A stretch of DNA of 64,000 nt. Origin: Herpomyces periplanetae. Taxonomy: Eukaryota > Ascomycota > Laboulbeniomycetes > Herpomycetales > Herpomycetaceae. Where the stretch lies: the NCBI GenBank assembly GCA_009733715.1, contig WMKJ01000013.1:1-64000 (forward strand), read 5' to 3'. The position numbers and the translations under genes were made by a program. Position 1 is the first letter of the stretch; every line of letters begins with the position of its first letter. The notes under the pieces were generated by a model that saw only the letters and a program-made list of their open reading frames with translations, was not told the origin of the DNA and did no database searches. Below are positions 9,019 through 19,899 of the stretch, piece by piece.

Positions 9019-11113
9019 CTAGACCGACTCATTTGACTTAGATTCTGATCCACTTTCAAAGTCGCTTGCCGAACTTTCAACATTCTCACCATCACCACCG
9101 TCTTCACTGAACTTATGTTCTGTTTTGTGCATTCCCTCATTCGACATAATATAAGCGTCTAAGCATGTTATTCGGTTTCCTGATTCATAAATTCCAATGC
9201 AACGAGCAACTTTACTTGAGGGCACTTGCAGCAAAGATGTACTCGAATCACTCAGTTCATCTCCAACGTCTGCGGAAGATATTACTGTATTTGTCATAAC
9301 CACCTGTGATGGATCAATAAATCGAGCTTGTGCATGGTTCAGCGCATCTAGGGATAAGCTAAACACCATAATTAAACCGTCACTTCGTCCAGCTACTAGG
9401 AAAAAATGCCTAGAAAACGGAGGATGTTGTGCATCCGGTGATAGCATCACAAAGGTTTTCACGCGCGAGGGTGCTATACCACGAATTAATGAACATGGAA
9501 TTGAAAATATTGTCATACATAAGGGTGGTGATTCCGTAGATGATGGAATTAACGTGGCCGCAGACTTTGTACTTGTTTCGTGTCCATTGGCAAAGGATGC
9601 CGACTGTGAACTTTCCGCGGATACTGTTCTTTTGACCGCAGTTATTGGTGAAAATCCCATCAACGAAGTTAGCGGATGCACTAAGCTTGAACCGCTGAAA
9701 CTAGTTTCCAAAAATCGTGAAGAATAAAACAAAATCCGACAGTCTTCCGTTGAAACCGCTAGTATGTGTTCGAATGGAGTTGGTAAGTACTTAAAATCGT
9801 GTATTTTAGTAATTGGTGACGGGAGCGCCCGCGCCTTAGGCTTCGAGTCCTATGTTTTATTAGCAGAGCTGAGCAGCGTATACTAAATTTACACTTACCA
9901 TGCCCATGAACACGATGCCCCGTTGGAATATTAAAACAAATTCATCTCCCTGTGCATTCCAAATTACGCCTTGCGCCTCACCCTTGGAGCAGCGTGACTC
10001 TCCTACACTTGACAGCATACTCTTACTAAATTCTAGTACACCAGCCCGCTTCCCGGTTACCATATTCCATAATCGCATACACTTTTCATTCCGGCTCACT
10101 GTAATCATTAACTTCCCGGTTGGATGAAGTGCAAAACTACTAATACCCACTGGGACATCCCCCGGGCCCGCCGTATCTCCACTTGGCCTACCCACTACTT
10201 TTGGTATTGGCGCCCTAACACTTGACAACGGGACCCAATCCCGTGTTCGTGTTATCACCACATTACAATCATCCGATGATGAAATTAGCTTAGTTCTCGA
10301 TACAAATTGTAGAGCATTTATCGCTGAATTATGACAGAACAAACTGCCAACTTCACGATTGTACGGATTCGCGGGTAAGGCGTTTCGTCGATTTAATATC
10401 GGCGGTAAGGGCCTCCGGTATTTCGCCACAGGAGAAGCGTCTGATAACTGATATATATTAATACGCGAATCTGCACCCCCCGAGACCAAATACCGCCGTG
10501 GTTGCTTGGTTTTATTGCACACTTTTGAAGGTGTCGATATGCTTAAGCATCGTATAGACGCTGCATGAGCACTAAAAATAAAATTTTGAGCAAAAGTTAA
10601 CGAAAAATTTTCCGGTGGGTTAGGAGCGTCAGATTTAACAAATAATTTAGCTGTATCCGCCTTTAGTACTGTTGGACAAGTACTCGCCGATGATAGAATG
10701 GGTACTGCTGCATCCATTGACAAACATGTCTCTTTGAGGCATAACAAGATACCATGAAGAACTCGTTCATAGGAACCGATAATAATCTGGATAACTAGTT
10801 CATCTTGATTTTCTCTTTCTTTATTGCGTGAGCGTGACGTTGTTTTTGATTTACACGGAGTTACAGGAAATCGGGCATTCAAATCTGTCCGCTTGGTCTC
10901 GTTTTCACTGGACTGATCTTTGCGTTCTTCCGTATAATTCGATGTAGATTCTTTCTCAGCAGTGACTGAAACGGAGGAAGCTAATATTTTGGGTCCTCGT
11001 GGTGAATCAAAAATCTCCGTGTCAGCCTGAACATCATTTTTACGGGCAGCTTTTTCGCCCGACTTGTCCAGCTTCGTGGAAAGAAACGCCTGTACAAACT
11101 TCCGCTTGAACAT
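9019..11113 (-). CDS. WD40 protein, MAK11/PAK1IP1-like (60S ribosome biogenesis)
   Basis: Two exons: 11113..9899 and 9789..9019; intron 109 bp with a GTAAGT donor and TTTTAAG acceptor. The spliced protein is about 661 residues. The ATG at 11113 is the first Met in a frame open from a GTG at 11140. Motifs: IIIGSYERVLHGILL (the family's first blade start), SAHAASIRCLS with LVSGGADSRINIYQL, CHNSAINALQF with LISSSDDCNVVI, GISSFALHPTGKLMITVS with MRLWNMVTGKRAG, and YLPTPFEHILAVSTED just after the intron. Mak11/PAK1IP1 proteins act in the nucleolus on 60S pre-ribosomes and Rpl24/Rlp24 exchange. Here a ~110-residue charged N-terminal extension precedes the propeller, and the C terminus is acidic and Ser-rich. 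Divergent with PXR1, another ribosome-biogenesis gene. Confidence 0.85.
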
Positions 11114-11577
11114 TAAGAATATAAACGGTAATTTAATCACAATTCCTCACAATTTATAAAAGCACCCAAGCTTAGAAATTACACAATGAAAAATGGTCTT
11201 GTTCCACAATCGTTCCAAATCTCCCCTCCGTTGTCGATAATCCTGTTCCACGATACTTAAAATTATCCAAAATCTTGCCTTTCAACGTAATATTGCAAAC
11301 ACAATTAACCCTGTAAATTAAGATCCACCCCCATGTTGTCAGACATATCAATCAAACTTAATTTGTTCACCAGTTTCCTTCATCCTATGTAAAGCTTTTC
11401 TTCCTCTCGTTTAATCTTCGCGATCTTCCCTTCAAATGCACCCATCTGCTTACCTAACTCCACACACGTACTTTAATTAGGTAATCAAGTCGTATGTTCG
11501 CTTAAGCAATAAATTGGAAATGATCGCCAGTCTCTACCACTTGAGAACTTCATGATAAAATTTCTTTACGGTTAGCC
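11114..11577. promoter_or_regulatory. Divergent promoter region of MAK11-like and PXR1-like genes
   Basis: A 464-bp spacer between two ribosome-biogenesis start codons. It contains ACAATGAAAAATGG near 11183, a partial visual match to the RRPE element known from yeast ribosome-biogenesis promoters. No TATA box was recognised. Shared regulation is inference. Confidence 0.4.
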
Positions 11578-12756
11578 ATGGGGTTAAGTGAACCACGCAG
11601 GTAGGGTGATGCTTTTCATGGTGTTATGGACTGTTAGGTTTTTATTTCTAATTTTTTTAGTTAGTGTAATTGAACCTGTGGGCTAAAATTTCTTAGGCGA
11701 GTTAAATTGCCGTCAGATCCGAATAATACTCAGTGGTCAAGCAATACCACTCGCTTTGGCTATCGTATGCTTTGCTCCCAGGGTTGGGTTCCTGGATCCC
11801 AATTAGGGAAATCCTCTAATGGCAATATTAACCATGCTGGATTGGGCTACAAATGCAGTACCAAATCTGCCTTTCGCATTAATAAACTACGAAACCAAGG
11901 CGAAGATACTTGTGGTTTAGGCTTTAATCATTCAAATGCCGAAGATGATCGTGCTGGGTTAATAGCTTTACAAAGCGTGTTAAATCGAGTCAACGATGTT
12001 TTGGCGAAAGTTAATGTCACAGTTGCTGACACCAATTCGAGGCTATTATCTCCGATACCTATAAATTCTAATACATCAACTCAGAAATCGCAGTTGGCGT
12101 CTCTTTCATCACCTAATCAGGATTTCCTGAATTTGATTAAGTTTGTCTCGGGTGGTTTCTTAAAACCCACCATTAATGTTAATGCCCCGTCTGAGCAACA
12201 GTCCAAGTCCCCCTGTTCTCTTGTAACTCGTGACAAATCGTCTAGCACAGAACGCACGAATAAACATCCAAATAAGCATTACAATGACGAAGACTCTGGA
12301 GATATTAAAACCAAGTCCAAACGCAAATCCTCGAAACATAAGTCCAAAAAGTCACATCGGACCACTAAATTGTTCTTTGATACGGATAAACAAGAATCCC
12401 ATAATAAGAAGCGCAAACGCCAATGCGGCGGGCACAACAATTTGCCTTCTTCGCATACTCTTCATTCTGCTGTTGACAAAATACACTCCAACACGAAAGA
12501 ATCTTCTTCATCTGATATAATATCAGTACCAGATGACATTCCATCATCGGAACACTCCCCTCCACATAATTTCAACGATCCCTTCGATAAGCATACTTTG
12601 GCACGCAGAAAGAATATTTTACACAAACGAATGGCAATAAATGATACTAAAGCTTTGAATGAAGTGAGTTGTATTACCACCCGCTATATCGAAGACGTTA
12701 CAACTAATTCATCTTTCAGATTTTTCGAGTCTCGCACGTTGGATAAATTGTTTTAA
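11578..12756 (+). CDS. PXR1: G-patch protein PXR1/PINX1-like
   Basis: Two exons, 11578..11600 and 11697..12756, intron 96 bp (GTAGGG donor, TTCTTAG acceptor); 360 residues. The 23-nt first exon is certain because splicing restores the family N terminus MGLSEPRRRVKLPSDPNN, which matches fungal Pxr1 starts. The G-patch follows: NTQWSSNTTRFGYRMLCSQGW, then PGSQLGKSS and HAGLGYK, with GLGF and a helix that in PINX1 starts after the repeat. The C-terminal half is Lys/Ser-rich, with KSKRKSSKHKSKKSHR typical of the KK(E/D) or K-S rich tails of this family. Pxr1 activates the helicase Prp43 in pre-rRNA processing; its human relative PinX1 also inhibits telomerase. Both are nucleolar. Confidence 0.88.
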
Positions 12757-13874
12757 TACAAGATTATATACCACTAAGAACATATGTACTCGACCTTTTC
12801 CGAATTTCCTAGGGCCTGAATTAGCCCTTTTTACCGAATTAAGTTTGCGGAGCAAATTTATTAATTGAGGCTTCACCGATACACATCTACCACCCTGACC
12901 TTAACCCGGATTGTGTAAGTGAATTTCACTGATTCTACAAACCGAGAGAAATTGAAACGACTTAACAACCATTACGTTAAACCTTTGCATTCACACTCTG
13001 ACGCGGGCAAATATATTTACTCGGCCTAGCGGCCGGTTTGTTGGCCTTGTTTCGTCTTTTACTCGCAAAGAAGATTAATATTTCTCCAATAATTCAGGAT
13101 TCGATACTGTGTATCATTCTGTTTAGGCTCAGACTATCCTCAATTTATCATTACATGAAATACTCAGGTGGCTCTATACACGTGTAAATCCACATGCACG
13201 CGTGTGAGTATGCTTAGAAATAGCTTTCATGATGATATATGTCACCATGTTAATGACTAGGAGGAAACATTTTTTCTTCGTTTTCGGTCGTTTGTACTTT
13301 GATTATTTGAGGCTATGCTAAAGTTGGACTAAGAAGTTTTAACAATGTAATGACGATAATTAGCAGACATAGGCTTCGACTGATAGTTGCATGCATTCGC
13401 TTGTTGATTTCTTCGAATGTGAAACCCCTGCTATATGAGTTAGTTTGCTTATGGAGGGGTGAAAGGATAGAAGAATTCAATGAACCCTTTTACGAATGAC
13501 CCAAGGCAACTTTGGCATAGTTAGGATGGCGCTCTATAGTTGTGGGAAAGTGATTATCAATTATATTTGCAAGGCCTAGGCGTTTTTGGGACACGATGGA
13601 AGAAGGATAAACAATTTGCAGGACAGATCACCCGATTCGATTGGATGATTATATGATTAGAAGAAGAGGACTTTATATCAGAGATTCACGCACCGATTTC
13701 CCACTGATATCCAAATCTTTTACCCAGCCCAATTGCTATTACAGTGAGAAGTTACATGATTGAAAAATTAATGGTGGATTCACGAATTAGCACTCCCAAT
13801 TCCCTTGAAAACCTGACGCAAACCCTTAAGAGTTAGATACATCCGAAAAATATTAATTACGAGAGGAAGCCAGG
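12757..13874. other. Convergent 3' spacer, no gene seen
   Basis: 1.1 kb between the stop codons of PXR1 and the amino-acid permease. Stops in all frames, no conserved peptide, no tRNA. Confidence 0.6.
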
Positions 13875-15899
13875 CTAACACAAAAGACCGTAAACTTTTC
13901 GAACCCGCGATATTTTTTTGCCGACAACGTGATCATCGGATGATTTTTCAATAGTAGGGTGTTCATACAATCCGGTTTTTAAGTCCATATCAGCAAGGCG
14001 GACAATGCTCGTATGGTTGTAAACCTTATAACCAATGTAGAGAATAACAACAACGGGCACGGCAAGAACGAAACTGAAGAAGTTATAGACATTTTCAGCG
14101 AAGGTGTTTTCTTTGAAGCCAATGGGAGCGGCGCCGGTCCAGAATTGGGAAATTAATATTATTATGTTCAAGGCTAGGCCAATCCATGAACCAATAGTGC
14201 CGGTTCTAGATCGATGGACTAAATCATTAACGGAACGACCGCTGGCAATCCAAGCCTGACGAAAGCGAATGTGGGCTAAGCAGGTAGAGCCCCATGTGAA
14301 TAAAGAAGATAGGCCGGAGATGGCGAGCAACCAGTTGAAAGTTTCATCTTCATATTTGGTACCAGCCATGAACGCCAACAAGCCTATGGCAAATGCGAAG
14401 AGAATACCAGCTAATGGCCGACCTTTGCGATCAACATAGGCAAAAATTTTAGGAGCTTGTTTCTGTTGAGCTAGCGCAACGAGTGTACGAGATGAAGCAA
14501 AAACAGAACTATTGCCAACTGAAATAACGGCGATGAGTATAACAAAGTTCATGATGGAGGGTAGAATAGCGATTCCAGAATCTTGTATAACTAGAACGAA
14601 AGGGGAAGCAGAATTTTCAGCTGCATCATCGGAAAATCCGAGCAAACGGGGATCATTGTATGGAAGTAAGAGGCCGATAAGGAGAATTGAGACTAAGTAT
14701 AGTACAGAAATACGCCAAAAAACTTGCCTGATGGCAGTGGGGATAGATTTGGTTGGATTAGCAGTTTCAGCAGCAGCCAGACCGACGAGTTCCGTGCCGC
14801 CGAATGTGAAAGCAGCTAATACTAATACGGTGAGCAAGCCTTTAATACCGTTAGTAGTTGAACCGGGATCTTTCCAATAATGAATCCCGATATACCGTGG
14901 CTCCTTGCCTAAGGTTACGCCATCACCATTTATGTTGATAATGATTCCCAGAAGGATAAAACCGACGATGGCGATAACCTTGACGGTGGAAAATACGAAC
15001 TCAGCTTCGCCGTAAACTTTAACGTCGAACAAGTTAAGGATGAAGATAACAGATAAGAATAAAGTTACCCAAACTACAGTGGGAACGTTAACCTTGTTCC
15101 AGAAATGCATAATTTGGGAAGCTGTAACGACTTCTAAGGGTAATGTTACAAGCCATTGCATTGTATAATTCCAGCCCATAGCGAAGCCCCAGGCAGGATC
15201 GAGGAATCTGGTAGAGAAAGCAGAATAAGAACCTGCTACGGGGAATAAAGCGGATAGTTCACCAAGAGCCTGCATAGTGAAATAGATCATTACACCGGTT
15301 ATAACGAAGGCCGCTAAAACAGTTAATGGACCGCCAACAGTTAGGGAGTGTCCTAGACCCACGAATAAACCGGCACCGATACTACCGCCAAATGCGATCA
15401 TTTGTAGATGCCTATTTTTAAGGTTTCGGGCAAGAGAAACTTTGGCGGTAGCTTTGATGGCACTCTTAATATCGAAAGATTTTCCATGGCCGGGGACTGG
15501 AGGAGGTGAAGTTGTATCTGAAGCACTTGAACTGTGTAAATTTAACGATGATGATGAGTTAATAATGGACCGTTGTTCCTGGATTTGATCGGGGTTTTGT
15601 CGAAAGGAGTTAAATATCCGGAGATATATAGGTTCATTACTTTGTGTAGCGGTAGCCTCTGATAGCGAAGGTGTGGAGGAAAACCTTGATGAAGAACGAA
15701 GTAAAGATTTAACACTGGTCAAGTTATCTAAATCGGAATTTTGAGAATCTGGATAAGATCGAGTAGACAAAGACCGGAAACTTTTGGTAGGTTTGATGGG
15801 AGTACACTCGTCTGGAGAAGGCCATTCTGGAGATGTATAGTGCTCTGCGACGACTTTAACTTTTGAGAAGGGATTTTTTAATGGCGGCTTTGCCGACAT
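13875..15899 (-). CDS. Amino-acid permease of the fungal AAP (YAT) family
   Basis: A single exon of 674 residues. About 155 N-terminal residues are Ser/Thr-rich and cytosolic; the transport domain begins LKNRHLQMIAFGGSIGAGLFVG, the family's TM1 signature for the unwound helix that binds the amino-acid backbone. Further motifs: GELSALFPVAGSYSAF with FAMGWNYTMQW (TM2-3 block), YWKDPGS, AAFTFGGTELVGLAAAE (TM6), and NSSVFASSRTLVALAQQ (TM8 block). Twelve hydrophobic segments can be counted. These are proton-coupled plasma-membrane uptake systems such as Gap1, Can1 and Agp1; the exact substrate cannot be told from sequence. The Ser/Lys-rich N-terminal tail is long for the family (usually 60-100 residues) and may carry ubiquitination sites for turnover. 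Confidence 0.9.
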   Translation of the reverse strand: MSAKPPLKNPFSKVKVVAEHYTSPEWPSPDECTPIKPTKSFRSLSTRSYPDSQNSDLDNLTSVKSLLRSSSRFSSTPSLSEATATQSNEPIYLRIFNSFRQNPDQIQEQRSIINSSSSLNLHSSSASDTTSPPPVPGHGKSFDIKSAIKATAKVSLARNLKNRHLQMIAFGGSIGAGLFVGLGHSLTVGGPLTVLAAFVITGVMIYFTMQALGELSALFPVAGSYSAFSTRFLDPAWGFAMGWNYTMQWLVTLPLEVVTASQIMHFWNKVNVPTVVWVTLFLSVIFILNLFDVKVYGEAEFVFSTVKVIAIVGFILLGIIININGDGVTLGKEPRYIGIHYWKDPGSTTNGIKGLLTVLVLAAFTFGGTELVGLAAAETANPTKSIPTAIRQVFWRISVLYLVSILLIGLLLPYNDPRLLGFSDDAAENSASPFVLVIQDSGIAILPSIMNFVILIAVISVGNSSVFASSRTLVALAQQKQAPKIFAYVDRKGRPLAGILFAFAIGLLAFMAGTKYEDETFNWLLAISGLSSLFTWGSTCLAHIRFRQAWIASGRSVNDLVHRSRTGTIGSWIGLALNIIILISQFWTGAAPIGFKENTFAENVYNFFSFVLAVPVVVILYIGYKVYNHTSIVRLADMDLKTGLYEHPTIEKSSDDHVVGKKISRVRKVYGLLC

Positions 15900-17862
15900 T
15901 GGTTGAAGGTTAAATTTAGTAAGTAGAGCTTAGGGTGTAGGGGTTATTGAATAGATTGGAAAAAATTAAAATGTTGAAGCTGACTTGAGGTAAATTTAAT
16001 CATTAAATTAAGGAAAAGCAAGTTAAAGGAAGATGCCCGATCTTGTGGTAATGTGAAATAAAGATATTGACGTTTACGAGGAGAATAAAGTATGAATACG
16101 TAAGATAGCTGGAATGAAAAGACGCCGCATGGATAACGGAGAAGGAAAAATGAGCTAAACAGTTTAGCTGGTGCCAGGTGGGCGATAACTTGGTGGTACT
16201 GGTGATGAGGTTTGAAATGGGAAAAAAAAGATGAATTTGAAGGTTTTCGTCGAATAACTTTGGCAAAGGTGTACTGTTATGCGAGAAGATCTAACGGATT
16301 TGAAATAAAAGTGTCGTGTTTAACAGCTTGACAACTTATATTAGGAACACTTTAAGAAAGGTAAAGGTATCTGGACGTATTAAACTGCTATCACGGCACT
16401 AATGATGCCTTGACTTATCTCGGGTTAATCGGACCCTACGCCCTGCGATTGTTGAAGTTTTACATTTGACTAATCGTCAAAGCAAATGAGTTTGAGTGTC
16501 AGAATGTTGATTAATTGATTGCTTGCAATGTCCCGGCGTGTCTACGTTCAAAGCTTTCCTACACCATCTTTTGTTTCTTAAGGCTCACCCGTTCGCACCC
16601 TCGAAACTCAACAAGTATCGGAATTAGATATCCTTCTAAACAAGACCTTCTTTGCATTGCAAACTTAACTCGTACACTATTCAAATGCTTCTTGAAACAT
16701 TGTTCGAGTCACCCATGCTCTAAACTTTACGTAAAACACACTGAACTATACGGCTACCGATTGATTGCGAGATGTAGATTATCGTCACATACGCCTGTTT
16801 AGGCTAATGAATGATCCACTGGATAAGGGAATCTGATTGCAAATTTTGCGTTAGTTAGAGTAAACTGCGTAGGAAATGGTCTGCCGGTTTGTTTGTTGGT
16901 ATAATCATTTATATCCATAGGGTTTTAAGTGTAGACAGCCTTAAGTTCAACTTGAGTGTATTAACGCCGGACAATATCGTTCACGGTAAGTTGATCAATC
17001 CAGTTTAAAAGAACGGTAGATTTATTTCTTTGCGCTTTTCCGTGCACAAAGTTATTATGTACGAGAAGAACAATATCGGAATGTTTGTTGGCTGAGACCG
17101 CACAATGGTTTTGACAGCAGCAGTCAACTTTTCTTTTGTCCTAGCTTACTTTTCTTATCTATCTCTTTGATAGTGTAAGTTGTGACTTGATAACTATCCC
17201 AATCCCGGAGGTTGCAACGTTTAACTAAGACTGTCTTTTTCAATATTGTTTTCTACCTTCATTCGTTATCCATTACACACACGGGAATATTCGTAATCCC
17301 TCCGACAAGGAAATAACAGCAAAAATTTGTAAATACAAACGTAGGGTTCAGTTTAAAAGTATTGCAATTGGAAATAAAATCACCGAAAAACCATGGAGTA
17401 ATTTCCCATAGAAATTGGTTCTGTGTTCCGGTGTGCAACCTAGCGGCAAAACTGCCAGTATAACGCAGTCTACGTCTCGGAAGCTGACCATGGAAAGAAG
17501 TGGGATAGTCTGTGAATTTTTTGTGAATTAGCTTCACAGTAATACTCATGAAGATGTAAATGTAAGTGGAAATGAATGTGAGGTTTTTACAAAGCAGCAT
17601 TTCCCAATCAACCAAATATTTATTCCCTAACTAGGCAGAAATGCAAGGTATATATATTAGACCAATAAATGTTCACTTAAACAACCAAACTTTGACCTAT
17701 ACTGAAGAGTAGAATTTATTAGTGTATATTTCTACATGGACAACAACAGATTAATCCGTTTACTACCCTAGACTTACTTTAAATCAATTCTAGGGTATCT
17801 GGATAACAAGAATCATTAACCGACCCTGCCCGGTCCCAAGAGTAACGACTATCAAAATGGTG

Positions 17863-17899
17863 ATAGGGGCCCTGGAACAGAGCCCGTACGGGCACCTAT
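17863..17899. repeat. GC-rich inverted repeat / possible hairpin
   Basis: The arms are ATAGGGGCCC at 17863-17872 and GGGCACCTAT at 17890-17899; they pair at 9 of 10 positions around a 17-nt loop. Inside it a perfect 12-bp palindrome, GCCCGTACGGGC (17882-17893), could form a competing fold. It sits in an otherwise AT-leaning spacer. Confidence 0.6.
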
Positions 17900-17983
17900 T
17901 CGCATGCCACCCCTGCCACCGCCTGCGCCCTACACATTCCCCTTACGATTTCCCAATTCCGCTGACTAACCGGTGCAGTAGAA

Positions 17984-17995
17984 GGTCACGTGACC
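17984..17995. promoter_or_regulatory. Palindromic E-box GGTCACGTGACC
   Basis: A perfect 12-bp palindrome with a CACGTG core, the type of site bound by basic helix-loop-helix factors (Cbf1/USF/TFEB-like). It lies 1.9 kb from the kinase ATG and 2.1 kb from the permease ATG, beside the GC-rich inverted repeat. Function is inferred from the motif only. Confidence 0.5.
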
Positions 17996-19601
17996 ATTCT
18001 CGCTTCGAATAAATTTTCGCCAACATTTTGGTGACGGAAAACATTGTCGAAATAAAAAACTCTTTTTTACCAAATTTGTCCGTTTATCATGTCTAATATT
18101 AACCAAATGTTTAACTGGGTTTATTGTCTAGTTGGTTAACGTTAACTTGTTCACCCTCCTAAACCCTTTTCGCTAATATCGTATTATTTTTTTCATTAAT
18201 TCTCCACGGCTTTTGTTTTATTATACCTTAATTATTTACTCTATCCCTTGTCTTCTACCTTACTTCCAGTACAGGTAAACGTTACAATTTTTATCAAATC
18301 ATTCGTATGCGTAAATGTATGATCTTCAATCTATATTTAACTCGAATTACACCAATTGACCAATCGTGTGCCGTCGACCTTTCAAATTCGTATCATCCTC
18401 TTAATTACTTTTCCTTTCGATTATATCATCGCTTTCTTATGTTCTCACTATTCATTATCTCTACCTAAAATCTATTTCAATCATCCACTTATATTGTTCT
18501 TCCTTTTCCCACCCTTACCTCTTTTCACCCTTTTCATATACATCTGCTGATTCATACATTGTTCAGTTAATCATACTTACTGCTACACTAAACACACATG
18601 CTTACGGTCCACCAATTACCCGAGGTTAACCCCTTCTTATTTCTGCCTATTTTCCCTCTCACATGCTAACTGCTCTACCGCTTTTGACCCCTATCCGGCA
18701 CTCCACTCCCGTCTCAATACATCTTCCATTGTCCTACTGTCTCCGTGAAATATGTCACTATACCCCTCGATCATGTTTCTCGACTCAAACATGCTCTGCA
18801 CCTTTACTCTTTCGAAAGTTTAGCGGCTAGTCTTGCCCAATTGTACCTTCAACACTACTGTCCTTACCGTCGCATTCTCTTCAAATTTTTCGCTTAAACT
18901 TTTCACCCTAGCCGTCGTTAACCGCTCCTTTAAACTGTACCAATCTTTCACTGAAACCAACTTTCTACATATTAATGCTAATGATCTTTCCTATCTTTTC
19001 TTAGCCTCGATACCCGTCTACCTCTATCTTTTCCCGACTCTTTCTGTTTTTCGGCTTATTAGCCCAATATTTTGATCAGTTCATTCCATTTTCGTAAGGA
19101 ATTTCCGGAATGCATTTTATCCAATACAGACGTATCGTCATCTTAATTTACACACAATATCGACATTTTTCTTCTATCATTTTCCCTCTTAACGCCGCAA
19201 TTATTCCTTCATTTACTTTTCTCTTCATCCTCATCTAATCATCTACCCATCCACCAACTTTATCTTTCCTTCTATTCGTACCGTTCTCTCTTTTATCACT
19301 TTTCCCCACGCGCCTAAATTGTTTTTCATGGTTACTTTATCAAGACAATCCTCCCGTTAAAAACTTGCTATATCTTGACAGGACGTCTGAATCTAAAAGC
19401 CATTTATATGCTTAAAAAGTCATGGGAAATGCAGAATTCTTCCTGTTGGCTAATGTGTATCAATTGGCGCATTTTTAATAAGCTTTTCTGGAAAATATTC
19501 TAGCGTGAATTTTACATACCAGGTAGTGATTTTTCATTTATGTTCCAACTCCCGTTTATCTTCCTTGCTAATTTTCTATTTAATACGCTGCCTTTACTCG
19601 A

Positions 19602-19609
19602 GTATATAA
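19602..19609 (+). promoter_or_regulatory. TATA-like box upstream of the Kin4-type kinase
   Basis: TATATAAA, about 290 bp before the proposed start codon, within a C/T-rich tract. Confidence 0.4.
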
Positions 19610-19899
19610 ATCTCCAGATTCTGTTTATCATTTTGACATTCTCCACTCTTCCCCTCTAGTCTTCGGCTTCCCCGCTCTTCGACCACTAGCGAATTCAGTG
19701 TATCGCTGTGTGTTTGTGGGCGGGCGTGGTGCATACTGAAGACTGTACACCACGTCATATTGAAAGCCCATAGACGTGCATGCCTCCCCTACCACAGTCG
19801 ATACTCTTCCCTTTTTATAGGATCATTATCTTTCTCAATTTTCTTATACGAGCCTTTAGATTCATCGGGACGGCTTAAATATTTGCGATTCTTACTCGC

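Larger units (their letters stand above)
15900..19899. other. 4-kb divergent intergenic region (permease and kinase genes)
   Basis: No gene recognised on either strand. The permease side (15900-16260) is pyrimidine-rich on the permease sense strand. The middle has a GC-rich block at 17820-17995. The kinase side (18200-19890) is long and C/T-rich on the plus strand, with a TATA-like box at 19602. Open frames at 16515-16802 and 17259-17615 show no family motif. Length suggests complex regulation or unseen noncoding transcripts. Confidence 0.5.

Noticed and set aside
17259-17615. Minus-strand 118-codon frame
   Set aside because: Composition resembles noncoding AT-rich DNA; no membrane topology or family fits.
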